A DNA stretch of 64,000 nucleotides from Lysinibacillus parviboronicapiens (GCF_003049575.1 NZ_PYWI01000008.1:94181-158180), one strand, 5' to 3'. Positions 36,271-46,406 are shown, numbered from the stretch's first letter. Translations and numbers: made by a program. Notes: generated by a model not told the origin, from the sequence alone.

Positions 36271-36669
36271 ATGAATCCAATCTTCCATGCTTTATTCCAA
36301 AAAAGTCGCTTTTTAACGAATAGTTTAAATGAAGTATTGAAACAGCATAATCTGTATAGTTCGCAATGGACTATTTTATATTGCTTGCAGAAGCACGGTG
36401 CTATGTCGTTAACGCAAATTTGGAAGTATTTGAATATCGAAGCACCGAGCGTCACTAGAGCCATTTCTCGGCTTGAAGATTTAGGCTGGGTGCAACGCGT
36501 CGATGGCGACGATAAGCGTGAAAAAATCGTGACATTATCAGCGATGGCTGAGCAACGCTTACCAGCAATTACGGCAACCATTTTGGCGTTTGAGGCAGAA
36601 ATGGTCGGTTCACTGACTGCGGAAGAACAGCAGCAATTTCTGACCCTATTGCAAAAAATGAAAGGTTGA
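36271..36669 (+). CDS. MarR family transcriptional regulator
   Basis: 132 residues. Winged helix in the centre: SLTQIWKYLNIEAPSVTRAI, then LGWVQRVDGDDKREKIVTLS, the classical MarR wing. ATG 36271 follows AGGCGGTGAG. Its stop is 6 bases before the start of an MFS transporter gene, so it almost certainly controls that exporter. MarR regulators of this layout usually respond to small toxic ligands. Confidence 0.92.
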   Translation: MNPIFHALFQKSRFLTNSLNEVLKQHNLYSSQWTILYCLQKHGAMSLTQIWKYLNIEAPSVTRAISRLEDLGWVQRVDGDDKREKIVTLSAMAEQRLPAITATILAFEAEMVGSLTAEEQQQFLTLLQKMKG

Positions 36670-36674
36670 TAGAC

Positions 36675-37865
36675 ATGCAGCAAGAAGGAAGTACACAAAT
36701 ATGGACAAAGCGGTTTATTAGTTTATTTATAACGAATATAACTGTATTTTTTGTTTTTTATGGTTTAGTCACGACATTACCACTTTATACAATCGGCGAG
36801 CTTCATCAAACCGATAAGGAAGCGGGACTTTTATTATCAGGTTTCTTGTTATCCGCTATTATTGTCCGTCCTTTTTCGGGAAAATTATTGGATGTCTTTG
36901 GCAAGAAAAAACTATTAGTTATTTCGATTATCGGCTATTTTCTATGTACGGTTTTATATTTATTTATTCATCCATTTGGACTGTTACTCGGTTTACGATT
37001 TGTGCAGGGGATATTTTTTAGCATTATCACAACCGCAGCAGGTTCTTTAGCGGCGGATATTGTACCAGTGAGTCGCAAGGGTACAGGGCTAGGGTATTTT
37101 ACAATGTCTACGAACTTAGCGGTCGTTATTGGACCATTCATTGGCCTACTACTCATTCAATATAGTAGTTTTAATGTGTTATTTATTGTCATGAGTATTT
37201 GTGTTTTAGCAGGTGGCCTATTAGCCGTAACGGTGAATACGGATGATTTACCGCAGCCTGCACATCAAGGCAAGTTGACATTTAAGATGAATGATTTATT
37301 TGAACGTAAAGCATTGCCAGTAGCTGCCATTGCAAGCTTAGTGGCTTTTTCATATGCCAGTGTATTATCGTTTTTATCGGTCTACGCGCAGCAAAAGGAT
37401 TTAATGGCCGTGGCCAGTCTATTTTATGCAGTGTTTGCGGCAGCGATGCTGATTACACGTCCGTATACAGGAAAGCTCTATGATACAAAAGGGCCGCAGT
37501 TTGTGATTATACCGGGCATAATATCGTTTGCAATCGGTCTGATTATGCTGGCATTTGTTTCAGGACCAGCATTATTTTTGTGTGCAGCTATTTTTGTTGG
37601 TTTCGGTTATGGGGCTGTGACCACGAGCTTACAGGCTTTAGCAGTACAATCAACAGCACATACGCGTAGTGGTTATGCAACTGCAACCTACTTTACGATG
37701 TTTGACCTCGGCATTGCACTAGGTTCTTATATTCTAGGGATGGTGGCCGTGCAAGCAGGATATGCTTCCGTTTATTTGACAGCTGCAGGTTTACTAGTCG
37801 TTGTCTTTATCATTTATTTACTGCGGTTAGCCAAAATAAAAGCAAAAAATGTAGCTCATATATAG
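36675..37865 (+). CDS. MFS transporter, probable drug exporter
   Basis: 396 residues with twelve predicted membrane helices. The loop motifs GKLLDVFGKKK and GKLYDTKGPQ are typical MFS loop-2 and loop-8 sequences. It resembles the YwoG/YfmO-like drug-efflux group, but the substrate is not known. ATG 36675 is preferred over TTG 36666 because AAAGG is 9 bases upstream. It is in an operon with MarR. Confidence 0.9.
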   Translation: MQQEGSTQIWTKRFISLFITNITVFFVFYGLVTTLPLYTIGELHQTDKEAGLLLSGFLLSAIIVRPFSGKLLDVFGKKKLLVISIIGYFLCTVLYLFIHPFGLLLGLRFVQGIFFSIITTAAGSLAADIVPVSRKGTGLGYFTMSTNLAVVIGPFIGLLLIQYSSFNVLFIVMSICVLAGGLLAVTVNTDDLPQPAHQGKLTFKMNDLFERKALPVAAIASLVAFSYASVLSFLSVYAQQKDLMAVASLFYAVFAAAMLITRPYTGKLYDTKGPQFVIIPGIISFAIGLIMLAFVSGPALFLCAAIFVGFGYGAVTTSLQALAVQSTAHTRSGYATATYFTMFDLGIALGSYILGMVAVQAGYASVYLTAAGLLVVVFIIYLLRLAKIKAKNVAHI

Positions 37866-37931
37866 GACAACGGGGCTCTTGTATCCCGATGACCAATGCC
37901 TATAAATCGCTTAGTACAATAGCTTTTCGTT

Positions 37932-37962
37932 CTCAACGGGACTTTTTCCGTTGAGTTTTTTT
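37932..37962 (+). terminator. Terminator of the marR-MFS operon
   Basis: CTCAACGG pairs with CCGTTGAG and is followed by T7. The 550 bases from 37866 to 38418 otherwise contain only AT-rich leader DNA and an AGAATGCT/AGCATTCT hairpin near 38262-38298. Confidence 0.9.
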
Positions 37963-38418
37963 ATGCGTTCATAAGTGTATAAACTCGAAACCTAACACAT
38001 TGATTTCACAATTCTACAGCAGTTCCCTTTCGCAAGTAAAAGAACAAGACAATAAGCAAATTATTTCGCAATATTTTCCTGAAAATAAACATTTGTTTAT
38101 AATAATAGGTAAAAATATCTATTGAATGCGAGTTTTTTGGCTGTCTATTAATATAATAGGCATTTTAATTGATGTATATTTGAAAATGTATTATGTTACG
38201 CTGATGCTATCAATGATATAAAAAATTATGAATATTATGGTAAAAATTTAGGTTTTAGTAAAAGAATGCTTCTATATACATATGCAGTACAGCATTCTAT
38301 GTAGCCATTCCCTATACTAATCGCCTCTTTGGAACATCGTTTCACGGCTGTTTCCTGTGATTTTATCTGTGAATTTGTTGCGAAATCTAAAAATTTACCG
38401 TTTGAAGGGGATGGACAT

Positions 38419-40109
38419 ATGCGTAATGCAACGATGTTTAAAAAACTATTTGTCTTAATTGCTACTTTTGTTGTAACGATGGTTTTCTTAGTAGGTAACG
38501 GGTACATTGAGATGTCGCGGTTGGCAGGAAATACGAAGGAAATGTACGAGGATAGTTTATTGCCTTCCGTAAGTTTTGGTAAATTCAGGGCAAACAACCG
38601 CACAATGGAGAAGATTTTGTTTCAAATAATGCAGCAAACAACGAAAGAAGAAGGGGAGCAACTACTGGCTCAAAAAAAAGAATTAGTCGCCGCTAACCTT
38701 CAAATTCTGGAAGAACTGCAGAAGGCTAATCTGTCTTCAGATAAGAAGGAAGCACTAGCCGAGCTGTCTCAGGTTTACCTAAGTTACTTAAATGTCCACA
38801 ACAATTTGTTAGCTCTTGGAAATGCAAATAAAAATGTTGAGGCATACCAGCAGTATAAGACAAAGGGGATAGAAGCGATTAATGCCCTTTTAGCAATTAC
38901 GGATCCATTAGAGAAAGCCATACAGGAAGAAGCTGCTCAGCGAAGTCAGGAAAGTGGCGCTGAGGCGAAGCGAGTTACTCTGCTCTCTCTTATCTTCTCA
39001 AGTATTATGATCGTGCTATGTATAGTGGTAGGTTGGTACATTACACGCATTATTGTAAAACCACTCAAAACTTTAAATGACAAGATGAAAGAAGCCGAGA
39101 AGGACGATTTCACTGGTAAAGTCAATTACGTGTCAAAAGATGCAATCGGACAGTTAACAAATGCCTTTAATAACATGATGGAAGGACAAAGGCAACTTCT
39201 CAACGAGATTATGCAAACATCGCAGGATGGGGCGGCTTACTCGAAAGAGCTAGCGGCAAGCGCCGGGCAAACCACTATGGCAAGTGAAATCATCGCCCAA
39301 ACAATTCATGAAATAGACAATCAGGCACAAGCTGTGGAACAAGTTACACATACACTGCAATATATGGGTGATAATATCCATGCCATTGCTTCCAGTGCAC
39401 AGGATGTATCCAACATAGCGATTGACGCTTCCGAAAAACCGCTACAAGGAAACGAAATCATTATGAAAGCAGAGCAGCAAATGAACTCGATTCATGTTTC
39501 CATCAATCAGTTAGGACAAGTAATAGACAATTTAGGACAACGCTCAGAAGAAATCGGTGAAATTGTTGGCACTATCACCAAAGTTGCTGGACAAACTAAT
39601 CTCCTCGCCTTGAATGCAGCCATTGAAGCAGCAAGAGGAGGAGAAAGCGGCAGAGGCTTCGCGGTAGTTGCAGCAGAAGTGCGCAAGTTGGCCGAAGAGT
39701 CCTCTCTATCTGCTAGCAAAATAGCTCAAATTATTTCTTCTATTCAAACAGAAACGAATAACGCTGTACTTTCTATGAAATCGGTCACTGATGAAGTATT
39801 GAATGGGATTGAATCCGTTAGCATTGCCGGTATGTCCTTCGAGCAAATCCAACAGTCTGTTAACAGCGTGACGGATAAGATTCGCGGGGTCACTTCGGCC
39901 GTTCAACAACTGGCTTCAGGATCTGAGCAGTTAGCTCATTCAGTTCATCTCATTAATGAGTTTGCTGAAACATCGGCTACATCTGTGGAAAATGTTACGA
40001 GTGCTATTGAAGAACAGTTAGCTTTTGTGCAAGAAATTTCCTCGGCTTCGGATGCATTATCGCAAAAGCAATAGCACTTGATACGCAGATTAATCATTTC
40101 AAAATATAA
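38419..40109 (+). pseudogene. Methyl-accepting chemotaxis protein with 3' frameshift
   Basis: ATG 38419 follows GAAGGGG. The order is a transmembrane helix (about 8-28), a four-helix-bundle sensor (about 40-185), a second transmembrane helix near 190-212, HAMP, and the full signalling domain including [19 protein letters not shown]. The reading frame ends at TAG 40072-40074 after DALSQKQ. One base further along, the frame continues as [14 protein letters not shown] and stops at 40107-40109, the usual end of these receptors (LDTQINHFK). CAAAAGCA in place of CAAAAAGCA explains it: one A is missing. The truncated product keeps the hairpin tip, so it may retain function despite losing about 14 residues. 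Confidence 0.82.
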
Positions 40110-40230
40110 AGCGCATGCACGACTTTGTCGCACACATTATCACCATGTAACGCCTTGTAGCAAGTTGCAAAGAATGAGAATTACAGCGTTCAAACATACA
40201 GTCGTAGAAATTACCGATGGTAGATTTATT

Positions 40231-40281
40231 GTAAAAAAAGACTGAAGACACTCGATTTCTTTCGAGTTTGTCTTCAGTCTG
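40231..40281 (-). terminator. Terminator of the LysM-NlpC/P60 gene
   Basis: On the minus strand AGACTGAAGACA pairs with TGTCTTCAGTCT through a CTCG/CGAG-closed loop, followed by T7. Confidence 0.9.
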
Positions 40282-40286
40282 ATAGT

Positions 40287-40904
40287 TTACGATAAACGAC
40301 CATACCCTACAAAATACTGCTTCCAATAGGAGCTATTGATGTTAGCGATGGTTACACCACTATTGCTAGCATTTATCATTTGATTATTGCCAATATAAAT
40401 GCCTGCATGTGAAATACCTGGCTTATATGTATTAGCGAAAAATACTAAGTCCCCAACTTGCGGTGTAGTCACTTTTTTGGCTGAATTATAAAAACCTGCA
40501 GCCGTTTTACGAGGTGTTGAAATACCAGCATTATTATAAACAAAAGTGATATAGCCTGAGCAATCAAAGCCTGTGCTCGGTTTTGCACCACCAAACGAGT
40601 ATTTTACACCTAGTTGTTGCTTAGCGATTTGTACGAGGTTAGTCGTTGGTTTAGGTACAGCAGTTAGCGTAGTATTCAGGTTAAGTTTTTGTCCCACAAA
40701 AATGTTTGTAGATGATAAATGATTCCAGTTCATCAATGTTTGATAAGATACGCCGTGTTGACTGGCAATCTTCCATAAAGAATCACCAGACTTTACTGTA
40801 TATGTTGCGGCTGAGGCTGTGTCAAACGTAGAAAAAAGCACAGACGAGCTTAATGCCAAGGCAGCTAACTTCATGCCCCATTTCATCTTTTTATTCTTTG
40901 TCAA
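40287..40904 (-). CDS. LysM plus NlpC/P60 cell-wall endopeptidase (LytE/CwlS-like)
   Basis: 205 residues. A signal peptide ends at about 33 (TASAATY). One LysM repeat (residues 34-77, YTVKSGDSLWKIA) binds peptidoglycan. The NlpC/P60 domain (about 88-205) has C115 in FDCSG, H166 in GISHAGIYIG and N178 as the third catalytic position. It should cleave gamma-D-Glu-meso-Dpa (or Lys) links. The start is TTG 40904 after AGGAGG. Bacillus LytE has three LysM repeats, so this is a short version. Monocistronic. Confidence 0.9.
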   Translation of the reverse strand: MTKNKKMKWGMKLAALALSSSVLFSTFDTASAATYTVKSGDSLWKIASQHGVSYQTLMNWNHLSSTNIFVGQKLNLNTTLTAVPKPTTNLVQIAKQQLGVKYSFGGAKPSTGFDCSGYITFVYNNAGISTPRKTAAGFYNSAKKVTTPQVGDLVFFANTYKPGISHAGIYIGNNQMINASNSGVTIANINSSYWKQYFVGYGRLS

Positions 40905-41103
40905 AATATGTATCCTCCTAAAGCTTTGAAGCTTAAAACTTGGTATATTAATGATATTAACATTGGAATATTACAGTTACATGTCAACAAAATAACATTA
41001 AGGATACATTTCTATTTTAGTGAAATAATAATAATGCCATTATTTTTATATCTTTAGAGTGGCTATACACTGTGCCCGATGAAAAGCATTGACGAAAGCA
41101 AAT

Positions 41104-41145
41104 AAAAAAGCCACTCATGATTTTTTCATCAGATGAGTGACTTTA
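41104..41145 (-). terminator. Terminator-like hairpin in a gene-poor gap
   Basis: On the minus strand AAAGTCACTCATCTGATG pairs with CATGAGTGGCTTT, followed by TTTT. It could end the amino-acid transporter transcript, which stops at 41407, about 260 bases earlier. The gap 40905-41406 has no supported gene; a 49-codon minus frame at about 41213-41362 shows no family resemblance. Confidence 0.6.
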
Positions 41146-41406
41146 AATTAGATAAATGTTATAAGTGTTTATAGCTAGAAAGGTAAAAATCCACGAAGAT
41201 TTCTGTCAGTCATAGGAGGGGGAGCAAAGGCGACATAGCAAATGTTGTATGTGGTGACAGCGAAGTATCAACCAGAAAACGCCTTCGTGACCACCATCCT
41301 CGTGCCATTGTTGCCCCTGCCTTACTCGCATAAAAGGCACCGCGGATGTTTACCATATAATAAGAGGGTGTAATGGATTCAAAGCTTTGTTAAACAGCCC
41401 ATCTTA

Positions 41407-42153
41407 TTATTTTAAGTTCTTCTGCAAAAATGCCTTTGTACGTTCGTTTTGTGGATTCGTAAAAAATTCTTCAGGATGATTTGCTTCAATAATGTCGCCA
41501 CCATCCATAAATACCACCTTGTTTGCGACTTCGCGTGCAAAGCCCATTTCATGTGTTACGACAATCATCGTCATATGCTCCTCGGCTAAATCCTTCATGA
41601 CTTTTAACACTTCACCTGTCAGCTCGGGATCTAGTGCTGAAGTTGGTTCATCGAATAATAAAATCTGAGGATTCATCATTAGTGCGCGTGCAATGGCTAC
41701 CCGTTGCTTTTGTCCACCAGAAAGATTAGCAGGGTATGCTTTCGCTTTATCGGCTAGTCCAATTTTTTGTAGTAAATCCTCACTGCGACGTGCGATGGCA
41801 TCCGGCGCTTCCGTTTTCAGTAAACCCGGTGCAATCTCAAGGTTTTGCTGCACTGTTAAATGGGGAAATAAGTTAAAGTGTTGAAACACCATGCCCATTT
41901 TGGCCGTAATTTTTTTTATGTCTTGCGGCTTCGCATAATTTCCTTCTTGCACTAAGTAATCCCCATCGACACGAATACTACCACCATTAATCTCTTCTAG
42001 ATGAACGAGGCTTCGTAGCATTGTGCTCTTACCAGAACCTGATGGTCCGATGACAGCGACGACATCTTTTTTCTCAATGTCAAATGTAATTTGTTTTAGT
42101 ACTTGCAATTCACCAAATGATTTCTTCAAACTCGATATTTCAATCAGTGCCAT
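41407..42153 (-). CDS. Amino-acid ABC transporter ATP-binding protein
   Basis: 248 residues. Walker A is GPSGSGKST, signature [15 protein letters not shown], Walker [13 protein letters not shown], and the switch His is in VTHEMGFA. This is the GlnQ/HisP-type ATPase of polar amino-acid importers. ATG 42153 is used because GAGG is 8 bases upstream; GTG 42162 is less likely. Last gene of the SBP-permease-ATPase operon. Confidence 0.95.
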   Translation of the reverse strand: MALIEISSLKKSFGELQVLKQITFDIEKKDVVAVIGPSGSGKSTMLRSLVHLEEINGGSIRVDGDYLVQEGNYAKPQDIKKITAKMGMVFQHFNLFPHLTVQQNLEIAPGLLKTEAPDAIARRSEDLLQKIGLADKAKAYPANLSGGQKQRVAIARALMMNPQILLFDEPTSALDPELTGEVLKVMKDLAEEHMTMIVVTHEMGFAREVANKVVFMDGGDIIEANHPEEFFTNPQNERTKAFLQKNLK

Positions 42154-42164
42154 ACGTGTCACCT

Positions 42165-42821
42165 CTATTCAAATTTAAAACGTTTTTCAAGCCATTTAAA
42201 TACTACCGTTAACATTAACGTCATGACTAAGTAAATAGCGCCAGCAATGAAGTACGGTACAATCGTAAAGTCACGATTTACTGCTGTTTGTGCAAAGTGA
42301 AGTAGCTCTGGTACTGCTACAGCATATAGCAGTGCTGTGTCCTTGATTAATGTTACTGATTCATTTGATAAGGCCGGTAAAGCTACACGAAACATTTGTG
42401 GCAAAATAATACGTGTTGTTGTTTGCCATTTCGTCAAGCCTAGTACTTGTGCGGCTTCGTATTGCCCTTTATCAATCGCCAGTAAGCCACCTCTGAAAAT
42501 TTCCGCAAAGTACGCGGCGTAATTTAAAATAAAGCCCAAACAAGCGGCAACAAAGCGATCTAGCACTAAATACTCGCCAATTACGGGTATCATCGGTAAA
42601 CCAAAACATATTAATAAAAGCTGTAGCAAGAGTGGCGTCCCACGCATCACGTAAATATACGTATGTGCAAGCCACGATAGTGGTTTTATCCGACTTTTTA
42701 CAGCTAATGTTAGTAAGAAGCCAAATGGAATCGATACGAGAATTGCAATTATGAACAGTAGTACCGTCATTTTTGCTCCTTCAAGCATCGGCAAAATCAT
42801 TGTTTGCCAGTAGTCCACCAT
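42165..42821 (-). CDS. Amino-acid ABC transporter permease
   Basis: 218 residues, about five membrane helices. The HisM-type motif ([17 protein letters not shown]) and the EAA loop ([20 protein letters not shown]) are both present. Only one permease gene exists, so it would act as a homodimer. It is in an operon with the binding protein upstream and the ATPase 11 bases downstream. Confidence 0.93.
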   Translation of the reverse strand: MVDYWQTMILPMLEGAKMTVLLFIIAILVSIPFGFLLTLAVKSRIKPLSWLAHTYIYVMRGTPLLLQLLLICFGLPMIPVIGEYLVLDRFVAACLGFILNYAAYFAEIFRGGLLAIDKGQYEAAQVLGLTKWQTTTRIILPQMFRVALPALSNESVTLIKDTALLYAVAVPELLHFAQTAVNRDFTIVPYFIAGAIYLVMTLMLTVVFKWLEKRFKFE

Positions 42822-42841
42822 AAATATTTTCCCTCCAAAAA

Positions 42842-42870
42842 GATAAGAGTTTCACGAGGAAACTCTTAGC
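42842..42870 (-). terminator. Attenuator-like hairpin inside the transporter operon
   Basis: On the minus strand TAAGAGTTTC pairs with GAAACTCTTA and is followed by TCTTTTT just before the permease ribosome site. Partial termination here would make more binding protein than membrane components, as is common in ABC operons. The mechanism is inferred. Confidence 0.6.
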
Positions 42871-43011
42871 CATAGATATCATTCAATTATCCCGTAATAA
42901 CGGTTGTTAAGACGCCCATTTGAAAATGAAGGTCAAGCACTCATAAGTACCCGATTGGTTCAACGAATTGAGGAGGACCAAATACGAACCCCATCCAATA
43001 CACGTTGCCCT

Positions 43012-43818
43012 TTATTTTAAAACCTTATCTTCACCAAACCATTTTGTAGAGATTTCAGCGGCTGTGCCATCTTCATTCATTTTATCTAAAGCGGCTTGTA
43101 GCTTTTCTAATAAGGCTTCATTTCCTGGTTTTACACCAATACCATATTGTTCTGGTGCTAGAGATTCTTCTAATAACTTGAATGTATCAGGTTCTTGCGT
43201 CATGTAATATTCTGCGACAACGGCATCGATAATGACTGCATCGACACGACCTGTTTTTAAATCTGTTAAAGCTAAAACGTTATCTCCAAACTCTGTGATT
43301 TTTTTAACGTCTTTGTGAATTGGATTACTGTTTAAAGCATCTGCGGCAGAAGACAGGGCTTGAATACCAACTTCTGTTCCTGCTAAATCGCTAAGTGCTT
43401 TGATTGTTGAATCTTTTTTTGTTAACACCACTTGCGAGTTTTCTAAATAGGGCTTTGTAAATAAAACTTTTTCTTTACGCTCATCTGTAATGGTATAACC
43501 ATTCCAAATTAAGTCGATACGACCACTCATTAATTCGGATTCTTTTGTTTTCCAGTCGATTGGTTGGAATTGTGCTTCCATCCCCATATGTTCAGCCGCT
43601 GCACGAGCTAAGTCGATATCAAAACCAACAATTTCATTTTTATCATCACGGAAGCCCATTGGAGCGAACTTATCATCAATACCAATGATGACTTTTTCTG
43701 TTGCTTTGTTTGAGTCAGTTGAACTATCTGTTGCATTTGATTTTTCATCAGAAGTGCCACATGCGGCTAAAGCTAGCACGGCAGTAAGCATAATAAGTAA
43801 TGTGAAAATACGCTTCAT
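43012..43818 (-). CDS. Amino-acid ABC transporter substrate-binding lipoprotein
   Basis: 268 residues from ATG 43818 with GAGGGG upstream. Lipobox LAACG (Cys20). Family 3 solute-binding domain with the signature GFDIDLARAAAEHMGM and IDLIWNGYTITDERK. The ligand is probably a polar amino acid or cystine; sequence alone does not decide. First gene of the operon, driven by the promoter at 43902-43930. Confidence 0.93.
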   Translation of the reverse strand: MKRIFTLLIMLTAVLALAACGTSDEKSNATDSSTDSNKATEKVIIGIDDKFAPMGFRDDKNEIVGFDIDLARAAAEHMGMEAQFQPIDWKTKESELMSGRIDLIWNGYTITDERKEKVLFTKPYLENSQVVLTKKDSTIKALSDLAGTEVGIQALSSAADALNSNPIHKDVKKITEFGDNVLALTDLKTGRVDAVIIDAVVAEYYMTQEPDTFKLLEESLAPEQYGIGVKPGNEALLEKLQAALDKMNEDGTAAEISTKWFGEDKVLK

Positions 43819-43901
43819 TGTCAAAATTCCCCTCACATAATAAATGTATTACTAGCAAATAATAGTTTTACGCTTTCTCTTACTAAATTACTAATGTGTC
43901 A

Positions 43902-43946
43902 AAGGTATCACCATGGCATAAAGTTGTCAATATCCCTAGGGAATAA
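43902..43946 (-). promoter_or_regulatory. Promoter and palindromic operator of the amino-acid ABC operon
   Basis: On the minus strand TTGACA (43925-43930) is 17 bases from TACCTT (43902-43907). Directly upstream of the -35 is the palindrome ATTCCCTAGGGAT (within 43931-43946). Its position suggests control by a repressor or activator. CymR-type sulfur regulation is one possibility, not shown. Confidence 0.55.
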
Positions 43947-44057
43947 TTCAATATATAAATATATTTTTTAAGCGATTTACGGCTATTGAGGGAAAGCATT
44001 TCAGTTTTCGAGGAAAAAGTACCATAAATTTACTTGTTGTCACTTTTCTAAACAAGG

Positions 44058-44096
44058 AATAAAAAAAAGCGCTGGTTTATGTTGTCAGCGCTTTAG
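44058..44096 (-). terminator. Terminator of the RNase HI-like gene
   Basis: On the minus strand AAAGCGCTGAC pairs with a CCAGCGCTTT segment, followed by T-rich sequence. It overlaps the stop codon. Confidence 0.8.
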
Positions 44097-44485
44097 CTTT
44101 TTTCGTGTTGAATGGCCGCACGTGCAAGCGCATCAGCAGCTTTATTTTGTGAATCTGGTACCCATTTAATGAAAAACAACTCGAAGCTACTAGCGAGCGT
44201 TAATGCTTGCTCAAGATAAGGTTTAAACTCTTCATTTTTGACATATTCTTTCTCCATAGAGGCCACAACAATTTTAGAATCTGAGCGCACTGAGACAAGG
44301 CTTGTACCAAGCTTCTGTGCTTCTTCTAGACCACGCACTAAAGCACTGAATTCGGCAATATGATTATTGGTGTGACCAATGTATTCACTGAATTGCAGAT
44401 GGTGTCCCTCACCTTTAATGAAAATGCCAATGCCACTTGGACCAGGATTACCTGCGCTTGCGGCATCTATATAAACTTCCAACAT
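44093..44485 (-). CDS. Ribonuclease HI-like protein
   Basis: 131 residues from ATG 44485. D7 (YIDAASAGNPGPSG), E45 (HIAEFSALV), D69 (RSDSKIV) and D117 (NKAADALAR) occupy the catalytic DEDD positions of RNase HI. The family is often annotated as reverse transcriptase-like (YpdQ/YpeP type). It would cleave RNA in RNA-DNA hybrids. The usual DG in the first motif is DA here. Monocistronic. Confidence 0.88.
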   Translation of the reverse strand: MLEVYIDAASAGNPGPSGIGIFIKGEGHHLQFSEYIGHTNNHIAEFSALVRGLEEAQKLGTSLVSVRSDSKIVVASMEKEYVKNEEFKPYLEQALTLASSFELFFIKWVPDSQNKAADALARAAIQHEKS

Positions 44486-44665
44486 AAAATCCCTACTTTT
44501 CAATTAGATTCAATGATAATTGTACAGCAAAAATGTTGTTTCTCAATCTACAATACCATCATAACAATTTCTGTTAAATAAGGATGAACAAAATAGTTGC
44601 TTGTACAAAATGTTCACTTCATAATAGTAAGAAGCGAAATTTGGACGTGAAAGGGGTTAACGTTC

Positions 44666-44860
44666 TTGATGGATAAAGTGACAGTTATGAAAGATCTTGA
44701 TGAACTACATGATATGTATTGCGCTGATTGCTTAGTCATGAAGCAACTGCGAAAAGAACGTGGTAAAACGGGAGCGCATCGCTTCTGTATTGAAGGTTGC
44801 ACAGTAGGGGAGCGGCTGCAATTTTTAGGGGAAGAGCTACTGAAAGTATATAGTAAATAG
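44666..44860 (+). CDS. Small zinc-finger domain protein
   Basis: 64 residues. Ligand pattern YCADCLVMKQLRKE, HRFCIEGCTVGERL: two cysteine pairs and one His, as in small Bacillales zinc-finger proteins (zf-C2HCIx2C type). TTG 44666 or ATG 44669 could start after AAAGGGG. No neighbouring operon partner. Function unknown; nucleic acid or protein binding is plausible. Confidence 0.8.
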   Translation: MMDKVTVMKDLDELHDMYCADCLVMKQLRKERGKTGAHRFCIEGCTVGERLQFLGEELLKVYSK

Positions 44861-44988
44861 TGTCTTCCGCTGTAGTAACTACAATAAAATAAGATTTATT
44901 GCTAAAAATAATCATATTTGTCGTATTCCACGCATAAATATTAATATGTTCGGAAATAATAATATTGGTTGGTTACCATAGAAAAAGT

Positions 44989-45035
44989 TACTTTGTTATC
45001 TGCATGCAGATAGCAGTAGTAGCTTTTTTTATTGT
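44989..45035 (+). terminator. Terminator of the zinc-finger gene
   Basis: An imperfect hairpin AGTTACTTTG...TAGTAGCT with a perfect TATCTGC/GCAGATA core, followed by TTTTTT. Confidence 0.75.
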
Positions 45036-45091
45036 ACATCGTTGTGTCGTGCGCTAAATCACGCTATTCTCCGTTTTCTTGAAATACATAA

Positions 45092-45135
45092 TAAAGCCGC
45101 ACGCTCTAGGTTGGACCTGAACGTGCGGCACTAAT
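45092..45135 (-). terminator. Terminator of the SEC-C gene
   Basis: On the minus strand GCCGCACG pairs with CGTGCGGC with an inner AGGTCC/GGACCT-like pairing, followed by TTTATTAT. Confidence 0.8.
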
Positions 45136-45145
45136 ATCTATGTTT

Positions 45146-46129
45146 TTATTTCGTCGCTACGTAATTACTTAAGTCTTGATAATATTTTGTCAGTGAAGTT
45201 GCTGAAATATCAAATGTCGCCGCAATTTCTTTTACTGTCATTGATAATGATTCGAACAGCTCTTTTTCTTGCCCATAGCGAATCGCACCCGCAGCGATAG
45301 CCGCTTCTTTACGTGCAGAAGGTTGTCCTTCGATTAAATAATCTTCTAAAAGCTCTAACATCGGTTCTGTTTCACGTTCATTTTGCTCAAGGAACTCTTT
45401 TACTTGGGCAAGCACACCGTTTTCAAAGCTTGTAAATTCTTCACCTTTGTAGCCATTAGATACAAGGAGCTCCCAGAAAGATAAATGATCCTCTTTTAAG
45501 AAAGCCTCCACTTTTTTCCCAGAAGCCTCAAAGTTTTTCTTCAATTGTGTAAATACTTTTTCATGGTCTTGTGGGAAGAAAATAAGTGTTGAAACAGCTA
45601 AGTACTGTGCTTCTTTTTTCGTGCCATCAGGTAGGATAAATGCAAATACTTGCATCCCTTCAGGAATTGGCTTGTCGTTTTCACGACGAATATAGATTTC
45701 TTGGTTTGACAGCACATGTGTAGCTTTGAAATATTTTTCCTCTACAACAGACACGGTACCAATAAATAATGTAGGTTGTGACCAACCTTCTAACACTTTT
45801 AAAGTGGAAGGTCGAACCGTCTTTTTCTTTGTTTTCTTTAAATAACCTTTCCAAATAGATGGCTCTTGGTGGAAGAAGAAGTCGTCCAATGCGATTGCTT
45901 CGATAAGCTCACGCTGTAACACGCTCTCTAATTTAGGCTGCCATGTGCCCACGTGCTCAATATAGGCACGGACATCTTTGCGTTCTGGGTACTCTAAATA
46001 GAATGTTTGTAGTACACGCTCTAATTCTTCAATTGCCACAGTTTCTACTGTTACTTGCTGCTTACCTTCACAGCACTTTTTATATTTTTTGCCGCTACCG
46101 CATGGGCATGGATCATTACGTTTTACCAT
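45146..46129 (-). CDS. SEC-C metal-binding domain protein
   Basis: 327 residues from ATG 46129. The N-terminal SEC-C motif (KRNDPCPCGSGKKYKKCC) is the zinc-binding element of SecA tails and YecA-like proteins. The middle is a novel-looking alpha/beta region, and the C-terminus carries a helix-turn-helix (VKEIAATFDISATSLTKYYQ). A role in protein-ribosome or nucleic-acid contact is suggested by the domain but not shown. The longer start at 46141 lacks ribosome-site spacing. Confidence 0.8.
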   Translation of the reverse strand: MVKRNDPCPCGSGKKYKKCCEGKQQVTVETVAIEELERVLQTFYLEYPERKDVRAYIEHVGTWQPKLESVLQRELIEAIALDDFFFHQEPSIWKGYLKKTKKKTVRPSTLKVLEGWSQPTLFIGTVSVVEEKYFKATHVLSNQEIYIRRENDKPIPEGMQVFAFILPDGTKKEAQYLAVSTLIFFPQDHEKVFTQLKKNFEASGKKVEAFLKEDHLSFWELLVSNGYKGEEFTSFENGVLAQVKEFLEQNERETEPMLELLEDYLIEGQPSARKEAAIAAGAIRYGQEKELFESLSMTVKEIAATFDISATSLTKYYQDLSNYVATK

Positions 46130-46406
46130 AATTAGAAACACTTCCTTTGAAAATTGTTAGTCGATTTTTGCTAAATAAATTGCGTACACTTAATAATAAC
46201 GGTACTTTTGTACGAAGGAAAATGATTATCTATTTTGAAATATCAAAAAAATGTAGAGGGACGCCCTGATTCTAGTATATGTACGTATATTCTCGCTTAG
46301 AACTAAAAAAAGAAAACCATCACGCCTGTGAATGGAAAACGTCCAGGGCACAAGGGAAAATCCACTGTCCAAGTGGTTCACAGCGCAAAGTGGCGAACCA
46401 AGCTAA

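Noticed and set aside
41213..41362. 49-codon minus-strand frame downstream of the ABC transporter operon
   Set aside because: No ribosome site and no domain resemblance; the DNA looks intergenic.
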